Assembly: GCF_010078385.1 (NCBI RefSeq) | Contig: NZ_SIJC01000013.1 | Coordinates: 1 to 64,000 of the forward strand | Length of the DNA stretch: 64,000 nucleotides | Source of the DNA: Chengkuizengella sediminis | GTDB lineage: Bacteria > Bacillota > Bacilli > Paenibacillales > KCTC-33759 | Reading direction: 5' to 3' | Shown: in pieces, positions 26,921 through 35,349 of the stretch | How positions within the stretch are numbered: the first letter of the stretch is position 1 | Layout: each line of letters starts with the position of its first letter | Made by a program: the position numbers and the translations under genes | The notes under the pieces: generated by a model | What the model was told of the DNA's origin: nothing | Seen by the model: the letters and a program-made list of their open reading frames with translations, nothing else | Database searches by the model: none

Positions 26921-27250
26921 TTAATTTAGTATGTATTCATGTAAATCAGATTTTTCAAGTTGGTTTATAATATGCTCATCAGGTGTACCTTCAACACCAG
27001 CATACCCTTTTTTGGTATATAAATGTTCCGCATCTGGAAACGCCTCTGTTAATGTTTTTCTAATTTTTTTACCTGCTATATCATTGTCAGTAAAAATAAA
27101 GATTTGTTTCTCAACAGTTTTCTGAACTAACTTTTCTAGCCGATGTGCGTTTAATGTTCCATTTGTACATAAAATCTCAATTTCTTCAGATAAAAACTTT
27201 TTTAAATGAATTCGATCATTAGTCCCTTCCACAATAATAACTGCGTCCAT
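26921..27250 (-). CDS. Small Toprim-domain protein
   Basis: This 109-aa protein is a bare Toprim fold. The catalytic Glu is in AVIIVEGTNDRIHLKKFL (Glu8), and the metal-binding DxD in IFIFTDNDIAGKKIRK. It resembles the N-terminal domain of ribonuclease M5 (RnmV) but lacks the M5 C-terminal domain and is far shorter. It may act on RNA or DNA ends, but the function is not known. The start follows TAGGAGG. A dispersed repeat lies upstream. Confidence 0.8.
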   Translation of the reverse strand: MDAVIIVEGTNDRIHLKKFLSEEIEILCTNGTLNAHRLEKLVQKTVEKQIFIFTDNDIAGKKIRKTLTEAFPDAEHLYTKKGYAGVEGTPDEHIINQLEKSDLHEYILN

Positions 27251-27306
27251 TATTTTATCCTCCTATAAAGGGTGATAAGGCTGAGCTTCATGTTTGAAGA
27301 AGATAC

Positions 27307-27400
27307 ATCACTTTTGTGGGTATAAAATAATGGGGCCCCCGAAAAGTAATAGGCATAGTCTTCAAAGCTTAACATCACTTTTTGGGGTTAAGAATACTTG
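27307..27400 (+). repeat. Long form of the dispersed hairpin repeat (copy c)
   Basis: This copy starts with TCACTTTTGTGGGT and contains ATGGGGCCCCCGAAAAGTAA and CAAAGCTTAACATCACTTTT. It is about 85% alike to copy d at 50911. CCCCGAAAAGT (27336-27346) can pair with ACTTTTTGGGG (27377-27387) with one G-T pair. It overlaps the last codons of the SDR gene on the minus strand. Confidence 0.75.
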
Positions 27401-28225
27401 TTGCTCACTCCAAGTCCATAATTTTTTAGAAAGTTCATTATCCTGTGCTATTTTTGAAACGAGAGATATTTTCTTTTTATAAAAATACTCACCTGTGGTA
27501 TCTTTTACTTCATCACTAGTGGCGAGGTAAATGGCAGTAGATGCACCTTCTTCTGCAGATAGAAAAAATGGCTTCATTAATTTTATAAAATTTTTCCCAA
27601 ATCCAGTTTTTCTATTCACACCTATGTTCGTTGCCACTGCACCTGGATGTAGAGCATTTACAGTAATATTTGTATTTTTAAGTTTATTTGAAAGTTCTTT
27701 TGTAAATAGGATATTCGCTAATTTAGATTGAGCATATCCTTTCATGAATCCGTATCGTTTAGTTAGGAAGGGATCTTGAAGATCAATCTTTCCTATTTTA
27801 TGAGCTCCAGAAGAAACATTAATTATTCTTGCTTCTTCTGCATTTTTTAATCGCTCTAGTAGTAAATTCGTTAGTAAAAAATGACCTAGATGATTAATAC
27901 CTAACTGCATTTCAAATCCATCACTTGTAAGCTCTCTTTTCAAAGACATGACACCCGCATTATTAATTAATATATCAAGTTTATTATATTTTTCCTTAAA
28001 TTGAGCTACAAATGTATGAATGCTCTCTAATGAACCAAGATCACAAATCATCAACTCAATATTTTGAGAACCACTTTGTTGTTTTGCAGTATGGAGAGCT
28101 GTTTCTCCACGTTGTTTGTTTCTGCATAACATGATGACAGTTGCGCCTTTTTTTGCGATTTCAGTTGTAGTTGCTAAACCCATTCCTGAATTAGCACCCG
28201 TAATAATTGCGATTTTTCCATTCAT
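27362..28225 (-). CDS. SDR-family oxidoreductase (retinol-dehydrogenase-like)
   Basis: This 287-aa classical SDR has the cofactor motif ITGANSGMGLATTTEIAKKG, the NNAGVM motif, the catalytic serine in NVSSGAH and YAQSKLAN (YxxxK). The substrate is unknown. The start follows AGGGAGG. The last nine residues (LTPKSDVKL) are encoded by the dispersed repeat. The reading frame therefore runs into the repeat, and the original C-terminus may have been replaced. Confidence 0.88.
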   Translation of the reverse strand: MNGKIAIITGANSGMGLATTTEIAKKGATVIMLCRNKQRGETALHTAKQQSGSQNIELMICDLGSLESIHTFVAQFKEKYNKLDILINNAGVMSLKRELTSDGFEMQLGINHLGHFLLTNLLLERLKNAEEARIINVSSGAHKIGKIDLQDPFLTKRYGFMKGYAQSKLANILFTKELSNKLKNTNITVNALHPGAVATNIGVNRKTGFGKNFIKLMKPFFLSAEEGASTAIYLATSDEVKDTTGEYFYKKKISLVSKIAQDNELSKKLWTWSEQQVFLTPKSDVKL

Positions 28226-28345
28226 TCTATTTTCCTCCCTTGCATTTTAATTTAAACATTTGAATTAAATATTACATTTAAGGATATACGACTTTCTATT
28301 TAAGGTAAATATAAAATTCACTTATTGTATGGTGATGATGGAAAG

Positions 28346-29491
28346 TTATACTTTCCTTTGAGTGAAGATGGTAAAACGATTAGGATAAGGTAACATGGAA
28401 AGTGAAATGAATAAAAAGATAAAAGCAAATAAGTAAGGTGATACAACCTCCCGTACCTGACCTGCAATAACAGGTCCTATAAAAGCCCCTAATGACATGG
28501 AAATTGCTAATATAGCAAAAATACGACCGTATTTTGAAACGTTAGACATATGGGTTAAATAAGTAGCCATTGCAGGATATATGATCCCTTTTGCCATACC
28601 AATTAAAAATAAGGAAATCGCTAAAGGGAATAATTGATGTAATGCCATATCAAAAAATATTAGCGCTAAGAATAAACATCCCGCTGCTGTTCTTAAAAAT
28701 GGGGATAGTCGATTTAAAAATAACAAGCTTAACGTACATAATGCGCCGAGACTAACAATCGAAAATAAAAGTCCAGAAGCAAAAATGGAATTCCGTGATA
28801 TCGGAATTAAAGGTAATTCAAAAAACAAAATGCCTTGTGAACAAGCTAAAGCAAGTGGGAGAGCATAAAATAGCCATGGTATTTTTTGATCTTCAGTTCC
28901 GAATAAGGTTTGTGGATGTGGGAGTTTTTTTTCTATGGAGGTTGATTTTATATTTTGTATTCCCCAAAATGCCAAAACCCCAGTGATGATGAGTATCCAA
29001 CCTAAGAGATTAAATGCAACTGAATACCCAACTTTTGCAACTAATAATGCTCCAGCAGCTGGAGATACAATGGAAGCTAATGTATGGACGAGGCCATTTC
29101 CTGCCATTAATTTCCCTTGTTGGATTTGATCCTTTGCAATTTTTGCTAATAAAGAAAGGCAGGCAGGTGATAGAAAGGCTAATATGAATCCACTAATAGA
29201 ACGAATCACTAATAACTGCCATGGATCTGTAACCGAGGACTGAATAATTAACAACCCTCCAGCAATGATTAAACTGAAAATAATAAAATATTTACTGCCA
29301 TATCGATCCACGCCATAACCTGCTAAAATATTACCCGGGATATGTGTCAATGAATACATCCCCATAATTAAGCCGATAAATGAGGGGGCAGCTCCAAGAG
29401 ATATTGCATAAGGAGACAAGATAGGAAATTGTGCATGTAAGTCAAAGAATGCAATGAACATAAAAAGATATAGCCAAATTGCTGTTTTCAT
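28346..29491 (-). CDS. Major facilitator superfamily transporter
   Basis: This 381-aa protein has about twelve hydrophobic segments. The loop 2-3 motif is present as GNILAGYGVDRYGSK, and a late GMAKGIIYPAMATYLTHMS motif is typical of drug/metabolite efflux MFS proteins. The substrate cannot be read from the sequence. The start follows GGATGGTG. It is a single gene between an SDR and divergent genes. Confidence 0.87.
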   Translation of the reverse strand: MKTAIWLYLFMFIAFFDLHAQFPILSPYAISLGAAPSFIGLIMGMYSLTHIPGNILAGYGVDRYGSKYFIIFSLIIAGGLLIIQSSVTDPWQLLVIRSISGFILAFLSPACLSLLAKIAKDQIQQGKLMAGNGLVHTLASIVSPAAGALLVAKVGYSVAFNLLGWILIITGVLAFWGIQNIKSTSIEKKLPHPQTLFGTEDQKIPWLFYALPLALACSQGILFFELPLIPISRNSIFASGLLFSIVSLGALCTLSLLFLNRLSPFLRTAAGCLFLALIFFDMALHQLFPLAISLFLIGMAKGIIYPAMATYLTHMSNVSKYGRIFAILAISMSLGAFIGPVIAGQVREVVSPYLFAFIFLFISLSMLPYPNRFTIFTQRKV

Positions 29492-29691
29492 CTAATCACC
29501 ATCCAATAGAGATACTCTTAAAGAGGTTGTTCAAATATAGCTTGTTATTACTTGTACGTTACTTTTTAAAAAATATTCATACTGAGTGATTTGATTAAGG
29601 TTTTTTCTGTAATTGAACATGCGTTGATGGTTGATTTTTTGTATAATAGATATAGTTGTAATAAGCTGAGAGTAGAGACGGGAGTGTTAAG

Positions 29692-30108
29692 ATGGATATA
29701 GAGAGTTGGATTATATTTGTCCAAGAAAAATGGTATATCATTCTTGCAGCAATTATTGTGTTATTTATTGTTATTAAACTAGTAAAAACATTAGTGAAAT
29801 GGTTCATCGTTTTGGCGATTGTAGCTGTATTGATTTATTACGGTTCTAGCTATAGTGAAACACTTAAAACAGCGAGTGATCAGTTTTTAGAAATGATTTC
29901 AAAAGAAGAATTGATAGATCTGGCAATAAATGAAATTAAAGAATACATAGTAAACGAAGCTATGGATGGGGATTTTCTCATCGAAAATGAAGATGTAACC
30001 ATAGAAGGAGATACGGATTCAGACTTCTTAACCATTACGTATGGTGGGGAAACCTATACGATAGAAATGAATGATGAAATTAGAAAATTGTTAGAAAACA
30101 AGAATTAA
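29692..30108 (+). CDS. Hypothetical membrane-anchored protein next to a transglutaminase
   Basis: I do not recognise this 138-aa protein. It has two close hydrophobic segments at about 15-30 and 34-48, then an acidic soluble tail (VTIEGDTDSDFLTITYGGET and similar). The tail could be extracytoplasmic. Its stop lies 25 bases before the CvpA/transglutaminase gene, so the two are probably co-transcribed and may work together. The start follows GGGAGTG. Confidence 0.68.
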   Translation: MDIESWIIFVQEKWYIILAAIIVLFIVIKLVKTLVKWFIVLAIVAVLIYYGSSYSETLKTASDQFLEMISKEELIDLAINEIKEYIVNEAMDGDFLIENEDVTIEGDTDSDFLTITYGGETYTIEMNDEIRKLLENKN

Positions 30109-30133
30109 ATAAGTTTATCTGGAGGAGAACAAA

Positions 30134-31297
30134 TTGCAGACTTTTATTGATATGATCACAAATATTAACTACATTACATTGCTTATCGTGTCTGTAATTT
30201 TGATTTCCTTGATCCAAGGGATTAAGAGAGGTGTATCTAAGTCTGCCTTTCAATTGTCTCATGCTATCCAAGATATTGTCATCAATATGACTGCCGCCCT
30301 ATTATCTTGGAAAACTACAAATTGGCTATCTCCTAAACTTCAAAGCTGGTTGATTTCGAAATCGATTCAAATTCCTTCTGAAGAACTGAATATGTTGGAA
30401 AAAGGGTATTATATTGTTCTCACCTCAATCAGAGACTTTACTTTTATACGCTTTATTTTCATCTTTTTAATAAGTTATTTATTGATACAATTTTTGATCA
30501 TGATGTTGTTTAATTTGGTGTTTTTAAATCTATTAAGAGCGATGAAACTGATGAACGAAAGTAAACAAACAAAGGCAGAAATTCCACTACTCATCAGTCA
30601 ATTATTCGGGGGTTTTATCGGTGTAATATTTGGTTTAGCTAAGGGTTTGACTGTCATTTTGATTTTGTTTATTTTTGTTACTTTATTTCCACAAACCCCC
30701 TTCACCTCATATATCCAATCCTCCATTTTATACCAAGGAGGTACTGAAAGAGTACTGCAACCGTTAAGTCAGAATTTTATAGAGACTACTCTACCGGTAT
30801 TGGCTAAAGAAGCTGAAGATGAATACAAGGAAGTTCTACAGAGGAAATATGAGATTATTGACCATAACATTCCAGATAATATAGTGGAAGCTACACATAT
30901 CATTGTAAAAGATTTAAACACGGATGAGGAAAAAGCTAAAGCTTTATATGATTGGGTTGGGACAAGAGTTCAATATAACTGGGAAAAAGTAAGGTTGTAT
31001 GAGGAAGAAAATGTATGGATGGAACAAACACCTGAAGATACGTTTCTTTCAAAACAAGGGGTCTGCATAGATTATTCTAGATTATTTGCTGTGATGGCAA
31101 GGACGGCTGATTTGGATGTGAAAGTAGTTACTGGACTTGGATCTGATGGTCGCGGGGGGATGGGTGCTCATGCTTGGAATGAAGTATATTTATCTGAAAC
31201 AGATGAATGGATTCCGTTAGACACCACCTGGGTATCATCTGGAGGAAATTGGTTTAATTCCAATGATTTTTATGAAACACATATAAAGGATGTTTAG
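30134..31297 (+). CDS. CvpA-like membrane domain fused to a transglutaminase-like domain
   Basis: This 387-aa protein has an N-terminal membrane half (about 15-35, 95-125, 155-185). Its glycine motifs GIKRGVSKSAFQLSHAI and GGFIGVIFGLAKGL recall CvpA/colicin V production proteins. The extracellular half is a transglutaminase/protease-like domain with the full triad: Cys311 (SKQGVCIDYSRL), His346 (GAHAWNEV) and Asp363 (PLDTTW). The start is TTG after GGAGGAG. It lies just upstream of a class B PBP gene, hinting at a cell-wall role. Confidence 0.8.
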   Translation: MQTFIDMITNINYITLLIVSVILISLIQGIKRGVSKSAFQLSHAIQDIVINMTAALLSWKTTNWLSPKLQSWLISKSIQIPSEELNMLEKGYYIVLTSIRDFTFIRFIFIFLISYLLIQFLIMMLFNLVFLNLLRAMKLMNESKQTKAEIPLLISQLFGGFIGVIFGLAKGLTVILILFIFVTLFPQTPFTSYIQSSILYQGGTERVLQPLSQNFIETTLPVLAKEAEDEYKEVLQRKYEIIDHNIPDNIVEATHIIVKDLNTDEEKAKALYDWVGTRVQYNWEKVRLYEEENVWMEQTPEDTFLSKQGVCIDYSRLFAVMARTADLDVKVVTGLGSDGRGGMGAHAWNEVYLSETDEWIPLDTTWVSSGGNWFNSNDFYETHIKDV

Positions 31298-31386
31298 CTA
31301 TTCATTTTCAATTATAATAAAGGAATGGAAATTAACCGTACCGTATATTTAATTTGTGGTGAAATATTTGTGAAGAGGAGAAGAAC

Positions 31387-33417
31387 ATGAGCAGTTTAAA
31401 TGACCCGAAGAAACGAGAATTGATTAAACGGAGAAATTTTGCATTTCGTTTAAATATTTTTTTCTTTGCTGTATTTATAATATTTTCAGTATTAATAGTT
31501 AGACTTGCTTTTATTCAGTTTGTCGAAGGAAGTGAGTATCAAGCATTAAAGAATAAAAATTCAGAAGTGACTAATCAAATTCCACCGATTAGGGGAAATA
31601 TATATGATGTGAATGGTTATGCTATAGCCTATTCTACTTCAAGTCAATCTCTCTATTATGAACTTCCAACTAAACCAGACGAAGATGAAGTTATTGATTT
31701 AGCTAGCAGACTAGCTGACGTTTTTAAGCAATATGGAGCTGAAGAGTTATCTGAAAAATCTGCAGAAGAAATCGTTGATGATATGGATGTAGGTTTTGAT
31801 ATTCATAAAGAAGAAAAAACAATTATGAATTATAGTACTCGTCCTAGAAGGTTGAAAACAGACCTTACTAAGGAAGAAATCGCATATATATTAGAACATA
31901 TTGAAGAATTCCCAGGAGTTAAAGTCGTCGAGGAGAGCGTTCGGAAATATAGTGAAGAAACCATTGCAGTTCAATTAGTAGGGTATTTAAAAAAGTTTAA
32001 TTCAGCAAGTAACTTAACAGGGTATCTGGAGGAAAAGTATAATAATCAAAATGTATTAAGAGAATATTTAGATCAGGAATACGTAGGTTTTGATGGTTTG
32101 GAGTTTTTGTATCAGGAAAAGTTACGTGGAAAAAATGGAACGATGACCTATCCGATTAATGCTCTAGGAAGAATTATTGGAGATCCGGTTGTTGTACCTC
32201 CAGTTAAAGGAAATAATTTATATTTAACGATAGATAAAGATGTTCAGCTTGCCACAGAGCAGGCAATTTTAGATCAAATAGAGTATTTAAAAACGGATGA
32301 GAGTGCATTGTACAACAAAAGTGGTGTGAATGCGACAACGGGTTATGCTGTAGCCATGGAGGTGGACACTGGGAAAGTAGTAGCTATGGCTAGCATGCCT
32401 GATTATGACCCTAATATTTGGGAAGGTGGGGCATCCCAAAAAGAGTATGATAATAATGAACTCTTCCTTAGTAATGGAACCATAACTACCTCGTATTCTA
32501 ATCATGAAGAAGCTGACGAAAGGAAAAAGCACCCAAGTTCGATTGTCCCTTTAGGATCAACGATCAAACCGTTAACGATCTTAATCGGTTTAAATGAAGG
32601 GTTAATTACTGAAAATACAACTTATAATGATAGTGGAATCTTCTATTTTGGAAATGATAATTCAAGAATTAGGAATGCACGAGGAAGAGGTAATGGTACA
32701 ATTACCGCGTTTGATGCTATTAAATACTCTTCTAATACCTTTATGTCCGCCATGATCGGAGAACCTTTATCAAGACAAGGACAAGAGGGGCTAGATCTTT
32801 GGGATTCATACATGAAACAATTTGGTTTAGGTGTATCAACAGAAAGTGGATTACCTAAGGAATTATCTGGACTTATAAACTACACAGATTTAGAATCAAC
32901 AGGAAGTATTTTATCCTCATTAGTACGAGCATCTTGGGGACAAGAAGCGAGTTATACGACACTTCAGCTTGCACAGTATGCTACGATGTTAGCAAATAAA
33001 GGAAAGAGATTACAGCCACAATTTGTAGATAAAATAACCACCTTTGATGCAGAAACAGTAGAGGAGTTTGAACCGATAGTATTAAATGAAGTAGAACTTC
33101 CTGATTCAGATTGGAATTTAATCCATAGTGCAATGACTCAGGTGAGTAAATCAGGATTTGATGATTTTCCATATGTCGTAGCTGCCAAAACGGGAACATC
33201 AGAGCAAGATGTTGCCAGACAAAGAGTTAATAATGCAGTATTTATAGCATTTGCACCTGTGGAAGATCCAAAACTAGCTGTTGCGGTTGTTGTACCAGAA
33301 GGTGGATATGGCTCATTCGGAGCGGGTCCTATAGCTAGAAAAATGTTCGATGCCTATTTTGGATTTGATGATGAAGCAGAAGAAGAGGCTGAAGTTGAAG
33401 AAGCTACTGCTAACTAA
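31387..33417 (+). CDS. Class B penicillin-binding protein (PbpA/PBP2 type transpeptidase)
   Basis: This 676-aa protein has a cytoplasmic head, one membrane anchor at about 20-43 and a PBP dimerisation domain (IRGNIYDVNGYAIAYS and on). The transpeptidase domain has all three active-site motifs: S391-TIK, SSN at 448-450 and KTGT at 601-604. It cross-links peptidoglycan, most likely in side-wall elongation with a RodA partner not seen here. The acidic tail DDEAEEEAEVEEATAN is unusual. The start follows AGAGGAG. Confidence 0.92.
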   Translation: MSSLNDPKKRELIKRRNFAFRLNIFFFAVFIIFSVLIVRLAFIQFVEGSEYQALKNKNSEVTNQIPPIRGNIYDVNGYAIAYSTSSQSLYYELPTKPDEDEVIDLASRLADVFKQYGAEELSEKSAEEIVDDMDVGFDIHKEEKTIMNYSTRPRRLKTDLTKEEIAYILEHIEEFPGVKVVEESVRKYSEETIAVQLVGYLKKFNSASNLTGYLEEKYNNQNVLREYLDQEYVGFDGLEFLYQEKLRGKNGTMTYPINALGRIIGDPVVVPPVKGNNLYLTIDKDVQLATEQAILDQIEYLKTDESALYNKSGVNATTGYAVAMEVDTGKVVAMASMPDYDPNIWEGGASQKEYDNNELFLSNGTITTSYSNHEEADERKKHPSSIVPLGSTIKPLTILIGLNEGLITENTTYNDSGIFYFGNDNSRIRNARGRGNGTITAFDAIKYSSNTFMSAMIGEPLSRQGQEGLDLWDSYMKQFGLGVSTESGLPKELSGLINYTDLESTGSILSSLVRASWGQEASYTTLQLAQYATMLANKGKRLQPQFVDKITTFDAETVEEFEPIVLNEVELPDSDWNLIHSAMTQVSKSGFDDFPYVVAAKTGTSEQDVARQRVNNAVFIAFAPVEDPKLAVAVVVPEGGYGSFGAGPIARKMFDAYFGFDDEAEEEAEVEEATAN

Positions 33418-33424
33418 ACATGAA

Positions 33425-33456
33425 GACGAAATCAATGATTGATTTCGTCTTTTTTT
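33425..33456 (+). terminator. Terminator of the PBP gene
   Basis: GACGAAATCAATGATTGATTTCGTC is a near-perfect hairpin followed by seven T. Confidence 0.87.
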
Positions 33457-33481
33457 GTTTAAAGGAAATAAAAGAAAAAAT

Positions 33482-33505
33482 AAATGTTGCACAAGTTCAA
33501 CTTTT
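33482..33505. promoter_or_regulatory. MntR/DtxR-like operator 1
   Basis: AAATGTTGC-N8-AACTTTT covers the -35 and spacer of the upstream promoter. The flanks are identical to those of operator 2 (33640-33663) read on the other strand. The centre differs (ACAAGTTC), so binding may be weaker. The assignment to MntR is inference. Confidence 0.5.
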
Positions 33506-33516
33506 TTGTGTATAAT
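33487..33516 (+). promoter_or_regulatory. Promoter P1 of the Mn transporter operon
   Basis: TTGCAC (33487-33492) and a perfect TATAAT (33511-33516) are 18 bases apart, with TGTG before the -10. It is about 190 bases before the first gene. Confidence 0.65.
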
Positions 33517-33602
33517 AAAATTACTGAAATGGATATTCATCATTTTTTTTGTTTATTTTTTTGTGCTAGACCAACTTTTTTATAGTAAACCATTTTTTAT
33601 GG

Positions 33603-33631
33603 TTAGACTAAAAATGGAATATTCATATATT
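33603..33631 (+). promoter_or_regulatory. Possible promoter P2 of the Mn transporter operon
   Basis: TTAGAC (33603-33608) and TATATT (33626-33631) are 17 bases apart. Operator 2 starts nine bases after the -10, so it would cover the transcription start. Confidence 0.45.
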
Positions 33632-33639
33632 TTTAATTT

Positions 33640-33663
33640 AAAAGTTTCCCTAAGGCAACATTT
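33640..33663. promoter_or_regulatory. MntR-like operator 2
   Basis: AAAAGTTTCCCTAAGGCAAC continuing ATTT is an imperfect palindrome, with the CCCTAAGG centre seen in DtxR/MntR-family sites. Placement just upstream of a manganese-type ABC transporter agrees with MntR repression when manganese is plentiful. Confidence 0.68.
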
Positions 33664-33702
33664 GCCGCAAATTTTATTTTATATAAAAAGGAGTTGATTT
33701 AA

Positions 33703-34446
33703 ATGTCATCTGCGATTCAAGTGGAAGATTTATATGTTTCTTATCATGGAAATACAGCACTTAAGGATGTGTCTTTTTCTTTAGAAGCTGGGAATTTATT
33801 GGGGATTATTGGACCTAATGGAGCGGGTAAATCAACTTTAATTAAAGCCATACTTCAATTGATCCCTAGAGATAAAGGTCAGGTTACATTTCTGGAGAAA
33901 ACAGTGAAGGAAATTCGCAAGCAAGTTGCTTATGTACCACAACGAAATGATATCGATTGGGATTTTCCAATTACCGTTTTAGAAACTGTGCTTTTAGGTA
34001 CTTATCCTAAAATTGGAATGTTTAAAAGGCCGAAAAAAAATGATAAAGAATGGGCTTATGAATGTTTGAAGGAAGTAGGAATGGAGAAATTTTATAAACG
34101 TCAAATTGGTGAACTTTCAGGTGGACAGCAGCAAAGAGTTTTTCTTGCTAGAGCACTAGCTCAAAAAGCGGAGTTATTTTTCCTCGATGAACCGTTTGTC
34201 GGTGTGGATTTAGGCAGTGAAGAGACCATTATTAACATACTGAAAAATCTTAGTGACCAAGGTAAAACCGTTACGGTTGTACATCATGACTTAAGCAAAG
34301 CAGAAAGTTATTTTAACAAATTGTTATTAATTAACCAAGAACTGATCGGATTTGGATCTGTAAATGAAGTTTTTCGACCTGAAATTATGGAAAAAGCATA
34401 TAAAGGTCAGTTTGCTTTTATGAAGGAGATTGGGGTGAGCGTTTAA
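33703..34446 (+). CDS. mntB: Manganese/zinc ABC transporter, ATP-binding protein
   Basis: This 247-aa ATPase has Walker A GPNGAGKST (about 36-44), the Q-loop in YVPQRNDIDWDFP, signature LSGGQQQRV, Walker B LFFLDEPFVG and the switch His in VVHHDL. The DIDWDFP stretch is typical of metal ABC-3 systems. It energises uptake by the membrane protein encoded next. The ATG follows AAAAGGAG, and its stop overlaps the permease start (TAATG). Mn specificity is inferred from MntR-like sites. Confidence 0.9.
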   Translation: MSSAIQVEDLYVSYHGNTALKDVSFSLEAGNLLGIIGPNGAGKSTLIKAILQLIPRDKGQVTFLEKTVKEIRKQVAYVPQRNDIDWDFPITVLETVLLGTYPKIGMFKRPKKNDKEWAYECLKEVGMEKFYKRQIGELSGGQQQRVFLARALAQKAELFFLDEPFVGVDLGSEETIINILKNLSDQGKTVTVVHHDLSKAESYFNKLLLINQELIGFGSVNEVFRPEIMEKAYKGQFAFMKEIGVSV

Positions 34447-35321
34447 TGTTTGGCGAAATAATAAATTATGTGAACTATGTAATGGAGTATGAATACATGC
34501 AAAGGGCATTTCTTACCTCTGTTATCGTAGGGATCATATGCGGAGCCATCGGTTGTTTTATTATTTTACGAGGAATGGCTTTAATGGGGGATGCTATTTC
34601 CCATGCCGTATTACCAGGAGTTGCATTGTCCTATGTGTTAGGTATTAATTTCTTTTTTGGGGCGGTAGTCTCTGGTGTTTTAACAACGATTGGGATTGGA
34701 TATATTAGTCAAAATAGTAGAATCAAAAATGATATTGCCATCGGAATTATGTTTACTTTTGCTTTTGCGATCGGGATTATCTGGGTTACATTATTGAAAA
34801 GCAGCACGGACTTATATCACATTTTATTCGGAAATTTATTAGTAGTTAGAACTTCTGAATTGTGGGCTACATTTGGTATCGGTGTATTTGTATTAGTGAT
34901 GATTTATTTATTTTACAAAGAGCTTTTAGTTAGTTCGTTTGATCCAACAATGTCAGCTGCATACGGTTTACCGAATAAAATGATTCATTATTTATTAATG
35001 ATTTTACTTACGATGGTGACAGTGGCATCTATTCAGACAGTAGGAATCGTGCTCGTTGTAGCGATGTTAATCACACCTGCAGCAACAGCGTATTTACTTA
35101 CAGATCGATTATGGATCATGATTTATTTATCTTCAGGTTTTGGGGCGACTTCTTCTATTGTAGGATTGTTTTTTAGTAATAGATTTGACTTAGATTCAGG
35201 AGCAACCATTGTATTAACAGCAACAACGATGTTTTTAATCGCATTTATCTTCTCACCTAAACAAGGTGTTTTATGGAGAAGTATTAGATCTAAAAGCACC
35301 AAATCGTTAGCTAGAGGTTAA
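34446..35321 (+). CDS. mntC: Manganese/zinc ABC transporter, permease
   Basis: This 291-aa ABC-3 family permease has about eight to nine membrane segments. Family motifs are GMALMGDAISHAVLPGVALS and MLITPAATAYLLTDRLW. It forms the transmembrane channel for a divalent metal. The start overlaps the ATPase stop by one base. Unlike B. subtilis mntABCD there is a single permease gene, so it would act as a homodimer. Confidence 0.92.
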   Translation: MFGEIINYVNYVMEYEYMQRAFLTSVIVGIICGAIGCFIILRGMALMGDAISHAVLPGVALSYVLGINFFFGAVVSGVLTTIGIGYISQNSRIKNDIAIGIMFTFAFAIGIIWVTLLKSSTDLYHILFGNLLVVRTSELWATFGIGVFVLVMIYLFYKELLVSSFDPTMSAAYGLPNKMIHYLLMILLTMVTVASIQTVGIVLVVAMLITPAATAYLLTDRLWIMIYLSSGFGATSSIVGLFFSNRFDLDSGATIVLTATTMFLIAFIFSPKQGVLWRSIRSKSTKSLARG

Positions 35322-35349
35322 ATTATATAAATACTTAGAGGTGATTTTG

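Noticed and set aside
33455-33697. 80-aa open frame before the Mn transporter
   Set aside because: It spans the promoters and operator-like sites, has no ribosome site and an AT-run composition (poly-Phe).
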